DNA of 64,000 nucleotides, taken from NCBI GenBank assembly GCA_021730635.1, contig JAJNNC010000004.1:434001-498000 (forward strand), read 5' to 3'. Source of the stretch: Catalimonadaceae bacterium JC749 (GTDB lineage Bacteria; Bacteroidota; Bacteroidia; Cytophagales; Cyclobacteriaceae). Of this stretch, positions 27,189-37,156 are shown one piece after another. Every line of letters starts with the position of its first letter. Positions within the stretch are counted from its first letter, which is position 1. The position numbers and the translations under genes were made by a program. Below the pieces are notes generated by a model, which saw only the letters and a program-made list of their open reading frames with translations, was not told the DNA's origin and did not search any database.

Positions 27189-29651
27189 TTACATATGCGG
27201 AACCAGGGAATCTTCGGCAACGCGGATATTGAGCTCTTCAAAAATGTTGGCCAGCAGCTGACACCATTGTTCAGACATTTTATTGCCGGAGTCCTTATCC
27301 CATTCGTGGTTTTTGAAATGTTGCCGGTGAATGAGAAAGGCCAGGTTCTGTGCCCGCCATAAATCGGGTTCCAACTGTACATGCTTGGTAGCCTGAATAA
27401 ACCGGACAATCTTCTTCATAAGTTCCATGTGTTCCGGTTCCTCATTGAGTTCCAGCATCATGTGGTTGATCCGCTCACCAGCGAGGTAATTGAGGGTTAC
27501 CTTGTCTACATCTACGGAGAGATTATTGATGCTCTCGGTTATTTTACGCAATTCCCGAATGTCAATTTCATCTTCTTCCAGGATCCTGTGCAAGTTCTGA
27601 CTCACCGAGTAATCGCCCGTATATTTCAAAGGTTTGGGTGGCTCAATGTTCAGCTCCTTCATGGCCTGCAAAATGGAATAATTGTTCTCGTAAATTTCCC
27701 GGAAGGTCGTTTCAATGTGATCCATCGTCTGGGTAAGCACCTGGTTGAGAATTTTCTTCTGGTCGTCTTTAAATAAGTGCCAGAAAGAATAATTATGGGT
27801 GCCAAAGTGCTTATCCATCAACACCACCGCTTCGTGTACACGGCTTTTCTGAAAAGCACCTACAATCTCATTTCTCATGGACGTGAAGGCCGTATTACTA
27901 TCAAACTGGCGAACGCCTCCAAAGAGATGATGATCGCCCAGGTGCAATACAGCGAAAGTAAAATCCTCTTCCTCCAGGGTGACTTCCGAAGTCAGCAGCG
28001 CTCTACCAATGGCCAAAGATTGCTTACCGGCTTCATACAATTCAAAATGGTCGGACTTAACATTGAAACTATAAATCCTGGATTGCTCCGGATAGTCGGT
28101 AAACAAGGAAGATACGGCATAGTGCGCCCCCACCCGGTGAATGTCCACAATAGAAGGTTTGACAAACTTATTATAAGCCTGTGCCGCATCCCCATACTCC
28201 GGCAGGTTGCTGGGCACTTTGCTCAACAATTCCAGGAACTGCGGTTCCAGGTCCTTACCGGTAATATCTTTGGCCAGCTGAATGGCCCGCGCCGCATACA
28301 ATATATCCTGCATGGTTTCAATGCCGGTAACTTCGTCAAAAAACCATCCGCAACTGGTATACATCAACATGGTATGATGTTGTATTTCCAGTAGCTTGAG
28401 AAACTTAATTTTGTTGGAACGGGACAGTTCGTGTGCCGTATGTTTTTTAATGAATGCCGACACATTTTGATAAGAACGATCCAGGATGACTTCGATATAA
28501 TCATTTCTGACCTGCCAGGGATCATCCACAAAAGAGCCCATCTCTTCTTCGTAAACGGGTATAAGTTTTTCCCGTAACCAGTCAAAAGCTTCCCGCAAGG
28601 GCTTTCTCCATTTCTGGTGCCAGTCGGGATGACCGCCCGTGTTCCCCCCCCCATTATCCATCCATCTTTCCAGATTCGGGGTACTACTCCAGGCAGTATT
28701 TTCCAGGATCTGTACCTCATAGGCGGGAGGGAATTTTTCCATAAACTGACCGTAAACCGTCAGGTTCACATCCGCTCTGGACTCGATGGAATGCAGGCAG
28801 TAGGAAAGTCCCATTTCCCCAAAGCGGTGATGGTGGCCGTAAGTTTCCCCGTCGGTAGCAATGTGCATGATCTGAGGTTTATTGGTTTCATCATTCAGAT
28901 CCAGCTGACCAACCAGGCGGTCGGCAAACACTCTGCCATTGTTGAGCAAACCCTCGAAGGCGATGCCTTGCGAGATGGGGCCGTCATAGAAGAAAAGGTT
29001 AATCTTTTTTCCGGAAGGCAGCTTACAGAGATATGCATTACGGGGATCAATTTTTGCTCCCACCACATCCGTCCATTTTTCTGTCCCAATTTTTCTCACA
29101 CTCTTTGCCTGATAGGGAGAAAGGATGGTAAACTTGATACCATATTTTGCCAGCGTTTCTAAGGTTTCAGTATTGACGGCTGTCTCGCTGAGCCACATTC
29201 CTTCCGGTTTCCGATGAAACCTGGATTCAAAATCACGGATTCCCCAGATTACCTGCGTGTCCCTGTCGCGGGTGTTAGCCAGAGGCATGATCAGGTGATT
29301 GTAGGACTGGGCGATGGCAGAACCATGTCCGCCAAACAATTTCTGGCTCTCTTTGTCAGCCTCCAGAATGGAGGCGTACACTTCTGGCGCCTTGCATTTC
29401 ATCCAGTGCAGCAGGGTAGGGCCAAAGTTAAAACTGATGCGGGAATAATTATTGACAATCTCCGCGATACGGCCTGCGTTATCTAAAATACGCGCTGCCG
29501 AGTTGCGGGAATAACATTCAGCGGTAATTCTCTCGTTCCAATCGTGAAACGGAAAAGCGGAATCCTGCACTTCCACATCATTCAACCAGGGATTCTCTCT
29601 GGGAGGCTGATAGAAGTGTCCGTGGATACAAACAAATTTATTTTTACTCAT
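27189..29651 (-). CDS. GH57 alpha-glucan enzyme with DUF3536
   Basis: Glycoside hydrolase family 57 protein of 820 residues. The opening KFVCIHGHFYQPPRENPW contains the family's HGHFYQP motif, GMWLSETAVNTETLETLAKYG the nucleophile glutamate and IATDGETYGHHHRFGEMG the acid/base aspartate. The C-terminal half is DUF3536, helical. Related proteins are alpha-amylase-like or debranching/branching enzymes; the exact reaction cannot be told. It lies between treZ (78 bases) and treY (134 bases) on the same strand, so it probably trims or reshapes glucan feeding the TreYZ route. Confidence 0.9.
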   Translation of the reverse strand: MSKNKFVCIHGHFYQPPRENPWLNDVEVQDSAFPFHDWNERITAECYSRNSAARILDNAGRIAEIVNNYSRISFNFGPTLLHWMKCKAPEVYASILEADKESQKLFGGHGSAIAQSYNHLIMPLANTRDRDTQVIWGIRDFESRFHRKPEGMWLSETAVNTETLETLAKYGIKFTILSPYQAKSVRKIGTEKWTDVVGAKIDPRNAYLCKLPSGKKINLFFYDGPISQGIAFEGLLNNGRVFADRLVGQLDLNDETNKPQIMHIATDGETYGHHHRFGEMGLSYCLHSIESRADVNLTVYGQFMEKFPPAYEVQILENTAWSSTPNLERWMDNGGGNTGGHPDWHQKWRKPLREAFDWLREKLIPVYEEEMGSFVDDPWQVRNDYIEVILDRSYQNVSAFIKKHTAHELSRSNKIKFLKLLEIQHHTMLMYTSCGWFFDEVTGIETMQDILYAARAIQLAKDITGKDLEPQFLELLSKVPSNLPEYGDAAQAYNKFVKPSIVDIHRVGAHYAVSSLFTDYPEQSRIYSFNVKSDHFELYEAGKQSLAIGRALLTSEVTLEEEDFTFAVLHLGDHHLFGGVRQFDSNTAFTSMRNEIVGAFQKSRVHEAVVLMDKHFGTHNYSFWHLFKDDQKKILNQVLTQTMDHIETTFREIYENNYSILQAMKELNIEPPKPLKYTGDYSVSQNLHRILEEDEIDIRELRKITESINNLSVDVDKVTLNYLAGERINHMMLELNEEPEHMELMKKIVRFIQATKHVQLEPDLWRAQNLAFLIHRQHFKNHEWDKDSGNKMSEQWCQLLANIFEELNIRVAEDSLVPHM

Positions 29652-29729
29652 GAATTTTCTAGCTTGATTATTATCTTAAATGACTTGTATGAAAAGATCC
29701 TGAGATAAAAGTATAAAAATTACTGATAT

Positions 29730-31550
29730 TTAACCACCACATTCGAAAGCGGCCAAAGATTTTCTCTGTAGGAGAACTTCCGGGTATTTGCTCTCATGGG
29801 TGCCAGGTCCATTCCATTCTGTACTGGCGGAATCAACAATTTTTTTGACTTTTGTACTCTCACCGGGCAACTGTATTTTTACCTGCTGATCTAAAAAATT
29901 AAATACACAATAAGTTTTGAATTTGTTCCCACCAATATGAGAGATACGCTCCAGTATTACAATCCCTTCCTGCGGACTGTGCACCAGCGTGCTGTTTCTA
30001 TCTTTATCAACGAAGGCCGGATGTTCCTTACGCAGGTGTATCAGCTTTTTATAAAAGGCAAGCAGCGCCTTGCGTTCGGGTGCTTCCATCTCCCATGAAA
30101 GGGTAGAATGCTGAAACGTTTCTTCCGATTGAGGATCCGGCGCTTCTAACCCTTCTTTGATGAAATAGGCAAACTCTTTCTTTCTTCCTTCCCGGACAGC
30201 TTTTACCAGCTCAGGGTCCGTATGGCTCACAAAATATTGAAAGGGGTTGGTTTCACCGTATTCCTCACCCATAAACAGCATTGGAATATAGGGGGAGAGC
30301 AAGACCGCTCCGGCACACAATTTCAGGGTTTCAAAATCTACCAGGGTGGTCAGACGGTCGCCTAACATCCGGTTGCCAATCTGGTCGTGATTTTGGGAGA
30401 AAACGACAAACTGCGAATATGGATTTTCTTCGGCACTATTGCCAAACGTTTTCTTCCGGTGGGGGGAATAAACACCATTATATACATAGGTATCTTTGTA
30501 GGCTTTGAGTACATGTTCAAATTTTCCGAAATCGGAATAATAACCCATGGATTCACCGGTCAGGTAGGTACGCAAGGCATGGTGAAATTCATCGATCCAT
30601 TGTCCGTCCAGTGCGTAGCCCCCTTTATCATGAGGACTGATAAACTTATTGTCGTTCAAATCACATTCTCCCACAATGGTCTTATAAATTTTCTTTTGCT
30701 CACGGAGCTGATGAACCTGATCTGAAAGCTCCGACAGAAAATGCCTGGCACTAAAATCTTTGATCGCATGTATGGCGTCGAGCCGAAGTCCGTCAATGTG
30801 AAATTCGCGCAGCCACATCAGGGCGTTTTGGATAAAAAATTGCCGGACAGCATCACAGTAAGCATCGTCAAAATTCAGTGCCATTCCCCAGGGGGTATGG
30901 TATTTATCAGTAAAATACGGTCCGAATTGAGAGGTATAATTTCCTTCCGGACCGAAGTGGTTGTACACAACATCCAGTACCACCGCCATACCTCTTTGAT
31001 GGCAGGCGTCTACCAGTTGCATCAGCCCCAAGGGGCCGCCATAATCATGATGGGCCACAAAAGGAAAAACACCATCATAACCCCAGTTGCGGGCACCCGG
31101 AAACTGGGCAATCGGCATCAGTTCAATGGTGTTCACTCCCAGATCCAGCAAATGGTCCAGTTTAGACAGGATACCGGTAAATGTTCTCTCCTGGGTGAAC
31201 GTACCTACATGCAGTTCGTAGAGGATCATTTCTTCCAGGGCTAACCCTTTCCATGCCTGATCCTTCCACTGATAACCTTGCAGGTTGATGACTTCAGAAG
31301 GGCCGTGTACCCCGGCCGGCTGCGCCAGAGAAGCGGGGTCTGGTCTTTTCAGTTCCCCATCCAGAATATAATAGTATAAATCGCCGGGTTTGACAAAATC
31401 CAATGTAGCGGACCAGTAGCCATAGGACTGCTTTTGCATGAGGCAGGTTTTATCTTCGTTAATCAGAACCTGTACCGACTTAGCTTTCGGAGCCCAGACA
31501 GTAAACTGGCAGGTATTCCCGGAAAAAATTGCACCAACTTTCGAATTCAT
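29730..31550 (-). CDS. treZ: malto-oligosyltrehalose trehalohydrolase
   Basis: GH13 enzyme that releases trehalose from maltooligosyl trehalose made by TreY, 606 residues. An N-terminal CBM48-like domain (CQFTVWAPKAKSVQVLIN) precedes the barrel with ELHVGTFTQERTF, the nucleophile in DGLRLDAIHAI, the acid/base in TIVGECDLND and the third acid in VVFSQNHDQIGNRMLGDR, all typical of TreZ. First gene of the minus-strand operon; its promoter must lie in the 438-base region to the right, where I found no matching TAnnTTTG box in the right orientation. Confidence 0.95.
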   Translation of the reverse strand: MNSKVGAIFSGNTCQFTVWAPKAKSVQVLINEDKTCLMQKQSYGYWSATLDFVKPGDLYYYILDGELKRPDPASLAQPAGVHGPSEVINLQGYQWKDQAWKGLALEEMILYELHVGTFTQERTFTGILSKLDHLLDLGVNTIELMPIAQFPGARNWGYDGVFPFVAHHDYGGPLGLMQLVDACHQRGMAVVLDVVYNHFGPEGNYTSQFGPYFTDKYHTPWGMALNFDDAYCDAVRQFFIQNALMWLREFHIDGLRLDAIHAIKDFSARHFLSELSDQVHQLREQKKIYKTIVGECDLNDNKFISPHDKGGYALDGQWIDEFHHALRTYLTGESMGYYSDFGKFEHVLKAYKDTYVYNGVYSPHRKKTFGNSAEENPYSQFVVFSQNHDQIGNRMLGDRLTTLVDFETLKLCAGAVLLSPYIPMLFMGEEYGETNPFQYFVSHTDPELVKAVREGRKKEFAYFIKEGLEAPDPQSEETFQHSTLSWEMEAPERKALLAFYKKLIHLRKEHPAFVDKDRNSTLVHSPQEGIVILERISHIGGNKFKTYCVFNFLDQQVKIQLPGESTKVKKIVDSASTEWNGPGTHESKYPEVLLQRKSLAAFECGG

Positions 31551-31988
31551 AAACAGCTTGATCTTAAAAAATATAACACAAAATCAATTTCATCTTTTCC
31601 TACAACGGTTTGATAGAAAGAATGTTCTGGCTGAAAAACGGCCTGAGACTCAGGGATATGGGAGAAAATTGTAAAAAAGTAAGGGTTTGTGCCGCGCCAT
31701 CCCTGGTGGACCTCTTTGTTTTTTCACCTAAAATGCTGTTTCAGAAAGTAAAAAAATGTTTTGCAGGGAAAAGCCTAAATTATTGGTACAGCAACAATTG
31801 ATAAAAGAAATCAATGTCAAAACCAATATTTACACATTTTCGCACAAAGGGCAACTGGGTTGAAAAACTGATTTGTCAGGTCCAATATGGATAAAAAACA
31901 GTCCCTTCCTGTGGTTAATATTTTGCACTCGTGGAAGATACAATTTGTAAAGTTTCCTGTATCTTTACTAAGTTTTAAAGTATAAACT
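31551..31988. other. 438-base divergent region between treZ and the hydrolase/kinase operon
   Basis: Promoters for both directions must lie here. I see an inverted repeat at 31936-31964 close to the plus-strand gene. A 63-codon open frame (31610-31801) lacks any recognisable protein feature and is not annotated. No terminator or RNA structure stands out. Confidence 0.6.
31936..31964 (+). promoter_or_regulatory. inverted repeat upstream of the hydrolase/kinase operon
   Basis: Arms AGATACA (31936-31942) and TGTATCT (31958-31964) are perfect complements, 15 bases apart. The right arm overlaps a weak -7-like TATCTTTA. The repeat ends 24 bases before the ATG at 31989, a position fit for an operator. 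The binding factor is unknown. Confidence 0.35.
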
Positions 31989-32825
31989 ATGGACGATGTT
32001 GAATTATTAGAAATCCAGGTGAATGGATGCCAGATTGCGGTTGTGAAACAGGATAACAACGTTCCCAAAACGATTGTCTTTGTTCACGGTAATTCCTTAA
32101 CACAACAGATCTGGGAGAAACAATTCTCTGGAGGATTGTACGAGCACTATAACCTTATCGCTTTTGATTTACCGGGACATGGGGACTCTTCCCGTCCTGC
32201 CAATCCCGAACAAGTATATACCCTGGATAGCTTTAGAAATTTATTACAAGAAATACTTCAATATTTTGCTTTAGAGCAGGTGATTTTGGTGGGGCATTCG
32301 CTGGGGGGGCATATCATCCTGGAATCTTTGCCTTACCTGCCCCACTGTGAGGCGGCCGTCGTCATAGGGACACCCCCTTTGAAAAAACCCATCGATGCTC
32401 AGGAATTATATCTGCCGAATCCTTATCTGTCTTACTTCTTTTCACCGGATGCTCCTGCGAAAGAACTCATGGGATGGAGCCAGGCTATGATGCGGAAAAA
32501 CGCACCACAGACAGCGCCTTCTTTTTTGATGGAAAGTTACCGAAGAACGGATCCACTGGTAAGAATGGCGGTGGGAGCTGTTGTAAGCCAGGGACTGTAT
32601 GATGATGAAGTCGAAATTTTGGCGGATACATCCATTCCGGTAACCTTGGTCCTGGGAGAAGATGAACAACTGATCAACCGGGAGTATCTGCACTCCATCC
32701 CTAAAATTTCCGGATGGCCGCAGGTAGTCATTGTTCCCGGGGCAGGCCATTTGGTGCCTTACGAGAATCCCCTCTTTTTTAACAGAATGCTGGTTCAACT
32801 ACTATCAGTGGAGCCTACGGTATAA
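31989..32825 (+). CDS. alpha/beta hydrolase coupled to a sensor kinase
   Basis: Hydrolase of the alpha/beta fold, 278 residues, without signal peptide. The oxyanion region is FVHGNSLTQQIW; the catalytic triad is Ser104 (VGHSLGGH), Asp225 (LGEDEQL) and His254 (GAGHLVPYENP). The substrate is not evident. The stop overlaps the ATG of the following 1442-residue ATPase/histidine kinase by one base (TAATG), which implies translational coupling and matched amounts. In Bacillus the hydrolase RsbQ acts together with its coupled sensor phosphatase RsbP; a similar ligand-processing role here is my inference. Confidence 0.88.
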   Translation: MDDVELLEIQVNGCQIAVVKQDNNVPKTIVFVHGNSLTQQIWEKQFSGGLYEHYNLIAFDLPGHGDSSRPANPEQVYTLDSFRNLLQEILQYFALEQVILVGHSLGGHIILESLPYLPHCEAAVVIGTPPLKKPIDAQELYLPNPYLSYFFSPDAPAKELMGWSQAMMRKNAPQTAPSFLMESYRRTDPLVRMAVGAVVSQGLYDDEVEILADTSIPVTLVLGEDEQLINREYLHSIPKISGWPQVVIVPGAGHLVPYENPLFFNRMLVQLLSVEPTV

Positions 32826-35800
32826 TGAAATCGACAGAGTTAAACTTATCGGAGGGCCAAAGGATGCGCCCCATGACACGGGAAGAAGGAGACCTCTCCC
32901 TGCCATTGTCCCAAACCTCCTGGAAAATAGGCCGGCAGGAGGCAGAGGTGTTTTTTGGTCGGCAAAAGGAAGTGGATTTGCTGTATAAAACACTGACACA
33001 GGCTTTTGAGGAGAAAAATATTGCCTTCCTACAACTGGAAGGGGAAGGAGGCATTGGTAAGACAACGCTTATCCAACAGGTACTACGGAAAGGTAAATCG
33101 GAGCATTGTTTTCAGTTGTATGGAAAACATGACCATCGCATAGAAAAAATTCCTTACTGGGCCCTCAAACAAGCGCTGCATCATTGGATGGAGTTTCTGT
33201 TAACTCTGCATGACCAGGAATTTGAAAAACTCAAAATAGCTGTGAGAAAAGCCATCGGTGGGCAGAGTGAAGTGCTAACTTCCGTATTTGAGGAACTGGA
33301 ATTGTTATTGGGCAAAAAACCTGCAACGGATTATCAGATTTCCCAGAATGACCCTCAACAAATCCGGCAGCAGTTTACCTATTTTTTTTACAAGTTTCTC
33401 ACCTCCCTGGCCGACTGTGGGTATAATACCATCCTGGTGTTGGATGATCTTCAATGGGCCGACCGGGCTACGCTGGATTTACTGCACGACCTGTTAACCC
33501 AATTTGAGATTCCCAATTTTCTGATCATAGGGATAAACCGCCCCCTGGGCATAGGGTACGAACAGCCCAAATTACAGTTGCTGCTGCAACATGAAAAAGT
33601 GGCCCGTTTCAAAGTAAAACCACTGGATAAGGCCATACTGGGTCATTTTGTACCTGCCGAATGGAAGTTACAGGAAGAGGAAAAAATGGCTTTCGAGGAA
33701 TACCTGATGCAGGAGAGTGAAGGCAACCCTTTCTTTATCAAGGAAATCATAGACTATATAGAAAATGAACAGCTGATCAATGGGCAGGGACGGGAAACAT
33801 CTTCTTTGCAATGGGAACAGTTACCCAAGCTTCGACATAATGCCAATGCCATCAACCTGGTGCAGCATAAACTGGTGGGTTTGTCGGTGTTGAGCAAGGA
33901 GTTGATCATGACAGCCTCCAGTCTGGGCTTTTATTTTTCCAGCAGGATTTTGTCAGCGATCCTTCCTTTCAGTAAAACTGATTTCGAGGAATGTATGCGA
34001 GAACTGGAGGAGCAACACTTTATTTTCCGGCAGGGAGATCAGTGTTTCTTTATCCACGACAACATCCATGCAGCCGCTTATGCTATGCTGGGAAGGAGAA
34101 AGGCAGAAACACACTTCACCATTGCCAACTACCTCAGTGAACTGACAGAAAAAAGTATGTTGCACCCTTTCTTCTTTGAAATGGTCAACCACTTCAACCT
34201 GTCTCAGGAAAAAATCCATGACAGCCGGAAGAAGATAGAACTGGCCGTGCTCAATCACCTGGCCGGCCAGCTGGCCAAACGGAAGTCAGCCTTTGACCGT
34301 GCCCTGGACTATTTCCACAATGGTGAACTGCTGCTCATGCAGCGCGAAGCGTTGACCGACCATGAGATAGGCCATGTCTGGATGCAAATTGCCAGGGCCA
34401 AAGATTCCCTCACCTTTCAACAGCTTTATATTGCCAACCTGTTGGGGATTGCGGAAACACAGTTGCTGGTGCACGAGTATGAGAACTCCCTGGAAAATCT
34501 GCAGAAAATTTTTAAGTCGGAGGCTGACCGCTTTACCCGACTGCAGGCCTATACCATACAAATGAAAATTTGTATCGCCTGTATCAACAGACAGGATTTG
34601 CCGTCAATGTTACTCAACGGGCTGCACCTGACCGAACAAGTGTTGAAGCAGTATGAAATAGCGCTACCGCAAAGTCCGGAAGAATTTCAACTGGCTGTCA
34701 AGCCCTTGTACGAACAGGTAAAAAAAGAACTGGAGCGGTTTGATTTTGATCAACCGGATGCCTGGGTGGTGAATACAGAGCGGGAATATGTAGATTTTAT
34801 CAAATTTATGGTGCACGCTTTGCCGCTCATTTTTTTCAAAGATGTACACAAAGCCAAATATCTGGCCCTGGCCGGATTGTATTATTGTCTGAAACATGGG
34901 CTGGCCCCAGGTTCTCCAGCCCTGTTTGCCTCCAGTGTGTGGACTATCTTTTCCCTGGATAAAGACTATCATTTTGGTATTCGGTTGGGAGAAGCCGCTT
35001 TGAAACTGATCAAAGAAGAACCCTTCAAAGTCGTCACTCAACAGGTATACCATCTGGCTACCCTCAATTTTTTTAACTGGAAAAACCATTACCGGGAAAG
35101 CGTGAAAGTGCTGAAAGATGCTACCCAGCTTTCGCTGGAAGAAGGAGATTATAATTACGCTGTGTTCTGTGCTGCCAACGGCAGGCTCTTAGAATTGTTT
35201 ATGGGTGTGAATTTAAAAGAACATGCCTATGCCAATCCGAACCGCAAGATGCACAGCCTGGAAATCCATTTTATGAACCGTTGTAGTTCGGTGCTGGTAG
35301 CCTATCTGATCGGTAGAAAACCCGGGTTGGTGGAAGGGAAATTTCTTTATCCTAAAAGCCTGGTCAATGAAGCGGTATATAACCTGAACTGCCGGTACCA
35401 TTTGTATCATGTGAAAGAAAAGATGTATTTCTTGACAGGGCAGTATCACAAAGCCTACCAAATGGGCAAAACCTGTGAAAAGCTTTATGCGTTGTACGAA
35501 GCATTTCAGTTGGGGATAGAACATAACTTCTTTTACAGTTTGATCTTGTTGCAATTGGTGTGTCAATATCCGGAGCGGAAAGCCAAATACTTTCCCACCA
35601 TCAAAGAAAGATGGCTGGATTTGAAACGCTTGTCGGAATTTAACGCAGGTAATTATTCACACAAGGCCCTGCTGATTGAAGCCGAGATTGCCAAATGCGA
35701 ACAGCAGTACATGGAGGCCATTCATTTGTATGATCAGGCGATAGCAGAAGCTCTGAAACATGGGTTTATTCATATTGCCGCGATAGCGGCGGAACTGGCT

Positions 35801-37153
35801 GGTAATTATATGCTAACGCTGAAAAGAAGAAGGCTGGCCGTTCCCTATTTTAAGGAGGCCTATCAGTATTACGGGCAATGGGGGGCGGATGCCAAGCTCC
35901 GATGGTTGGAAAACCGCTATCCTTCTATCTTCCAGGAAGAAATTAACGAGCAACGCAAAGCCGAAGAAATTTATCAGCAAACCGGATCTTCCCTCAGCGA
36001 TATTACGACGGTCTATCAAACCGTGATGGCCATGTCCAAAGAACTGACTGTCCATGGGATGGTTGCGGTGTTGTTGCGCATCGCCATGGATCATGTGCAG
36101 GGCGATCGGGGGGTTTTTATGTTAAAAGAGAATCAGCGCTGGTTAAAGCTGGCTGAAAGAAATCAGCAGAAGTTAAAGTTTCGCGCTCCCACCCAGGTTG
36201 AACTGGATTGCCAGATCCCTGAAAAACTCATCAATTATGTGATCAGGAAAAAACAAAAAGTATGGGTGAGGAAACCTGAACAGGATAAAATTTTTGGAGA
36301 AGCCTATTTCCGGCAGTATGACATCAAAACGGCTGGCGCAGTGCCTGTCTTTCATCACAATGAGCTGGTCGCCCTGCTTTATATTGAAAAAAGAAAACAG
36401 GATGGATTGCTCAACCAGGACCAATTACAGGTGCTGGATACCATCGCAACACAGGCTGGTATTTCTCTTACCAATGCGCTGATGTATGAAGACCTGCAAC
36501 GTCTCAATATAGCCCTGAAACAGCAGGAGCAAAGGCGGGTGGAAGCCATCATCGAAACGCAGGAAAAAGAAAGGAAAAGAGTGGCGGAGGAATTGCATGA
36601 TAACCTGGGGCAGATGTTGTCTCTGGTCAAATTGAATTTGTCCCGTTTGGAAGAACAGATTGAAGGCGACAGAGATCTCTACTACCAAACCTCGGAGTTT
36701 CTGGATGAGAGCTGTACCGAACTCAGAAAAATTGCCCATAACATCATGCCCCCGGATTTTGAGAAAAAGACCTTGATAGAAATTCTGGAGGCATTGCTCA
36801 GAAAATATGCCACGGCCAGTGGCCTGAACTACCGCTTTGATCATTACCAGGTGCCTGACCAGATTCCGGTCGCTGTCAAGTTTAATCTGTACCGGGTCAC
36901 GCAGGAAATCATCAACAATATCCTCAAGCACGCGCAGGCTAACAAGATTACGTTGCAGCTGATCGGTAATGAGGAAGGATTGGATATGATGGTGGAAGAT
37001 GATGGCAAAGGCTTTGATGTCAATTTCAACACCGGAGGCATAGGTTTGCAAAATATCAGTTCAAGAATCAATTTACTCAAAGGCACCGTGGAGGTAGATT
37101 CTTCCCTCCAGCGGGGTACTATTTATAACATTCATCTACCTTTAAGTATTTAA
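32825..37153 (+). CDS. ATPase-TPR-GAF histidine kinase (1442 residues)
   Basis: Very large cytoplasmic sensor kinase. After about 42 residues comes an AAA/STAND ATPase: FFGRQKEVDLL, Walker A GEGGIGKTT at 73-81, Walker B ILVLDDLQWAD at 203-213. Residues about 480-1050 are helical, TPR-like repeats; about 1075-1230 form a GAF domain (TTVYQTVMAMSKELTVHGMVAVLLRI ...). The C-terminus is a NarL-partner kinase: EKERKRVAEELHDNLGQ with His1258, then NNILKHAQ, VEDDGKGF and GGIGLQNISSRI. Relatives often begin with a Ser/Thr protein kinase domain; this one lacks it. No membrane segment. It lies between a coupled hydrolase and a LuxR-type response regulator three bases downstream. Ligand unknown. Confidence 0.92.
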   Translation: MKSTELNLSEGQRMRPMTREEGDLSLPLSQTSWKIGRQEAEVFFGRQKEVDLLYKTLTQAFEEKNIAFLQLEGEGGIGKTTLIQQVLRKGKSEHCFQLYGKHDHRIEKIPYWALKQALHHWMEFLLTLHDQEFEKLKIAVRKAIGGQSEVLTSVFEELELLLGKKPATDYQISQNDPQQIRQQFTYFFYKFLTSLADCGYNTILVLDDLQWADRATLDLLHDLLTQFEIPNFLIIGINRPLGIGYEQPKLQLLLQHEKVARFKVKPLDKAILGHFVPAEWKLQEEEKMAFEEYLMQESEGNPFFIKEIIDYIENEQLINGQGRETSSLQWEQLPKLRHNANAINLVQHKLVGLSVLSKELIMTASSLGFYFSSRILSAILPFSKTDFEECMRELEEQHFIFRQGDQCFFIHDNIHAAAYAMLGRRKAETHFTIANYLSELTEKSMLHPFFFEMVNHFNLSQEKIHDSRKKIELAVLNHLAGQLAKRKSAFDRALDYFHNGELLLMQREALTDHEIGHVWMQIARAKDSLTFQQLYIANLLGIAETQLLVHEYENSLENLQKIFKSEADRFTRLQAYTIQMKICIACINRQDLPSMLLNGLHLTEQVLKQYEIALPQSPEEFQLAVKPLYEQVKKELERFDFDQPDAWVVNTEREYVDFIKFMVHALPLIFFKDVHKAKYLALAGLYYCLKHGLAPGSPALFASSVWTIFSLDKDYHFGIRLGEAALKLIKEEPFKVVTQQVYHLATLNFFNWKNHYRESVKVLKDATQLSLEEGDYNYAVFCAANGRLLELFMGVNLKEHAYANPNRKMHSLEIHFMNRCSSVLVAYLIGRKPGLVEGKFLYPKSLVNEAVYNLNCRYHLYHVKEKMYFLTGQYHKAYQMGKTCEKLYALYEAFQLGIEHNFFYSLILLQLVCQYPERKAKYFPTIKERWLDLKRLSEFNAGNYSHKALLIEAEIAKCEQQYMEAIHLYDQAIAEALKHGFIHIAAIAAELAGNYMLTLKRRRLAVPYFKEAYQYYGQWGADAKLRWLENRYPSIFQEEINEQRKAEEIYQQTGSSLSDITTVYQTVMAMSKELTVHGMVAVLLRIAMDHVQGDRGVFMLKENQRWLKLAERNQQKLKFRAPTQVELDCQIPEKLINYVIRKKQKVWVRKPEQDKIFGEAYFRQYDIKTAGAVPVFHHNELVALLYIEKRKQDGLLNQDQLQVLDTIATQAGISLTNALMYEDLQRLNIALKQQEQRRVEAIIETQEKERKRVAEELHDNLGQMLSLVKLNLSRLEEQIEGDRDLYYQTSEFLDESCTELRKIAHNIMPPDFEKKTLIEILEALLRKYATASGLNYRFDHYQVPDQIPVAVKFNLYRVTQEIINNILKHAQANKITLQLIGNEEGLDMMVEDDGKGFDVNFNTGGIGLQNISSRINLLKGTVEVDSSLQRGTIYNIHLPLSI

Positions 37154-37156
37154 CCT

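Noticed and set aside
31610-31801. 63-codon open frame in the treZ/hydrolase divergent region
   Set aside because: No recognisable domain, signal or codon pattern.
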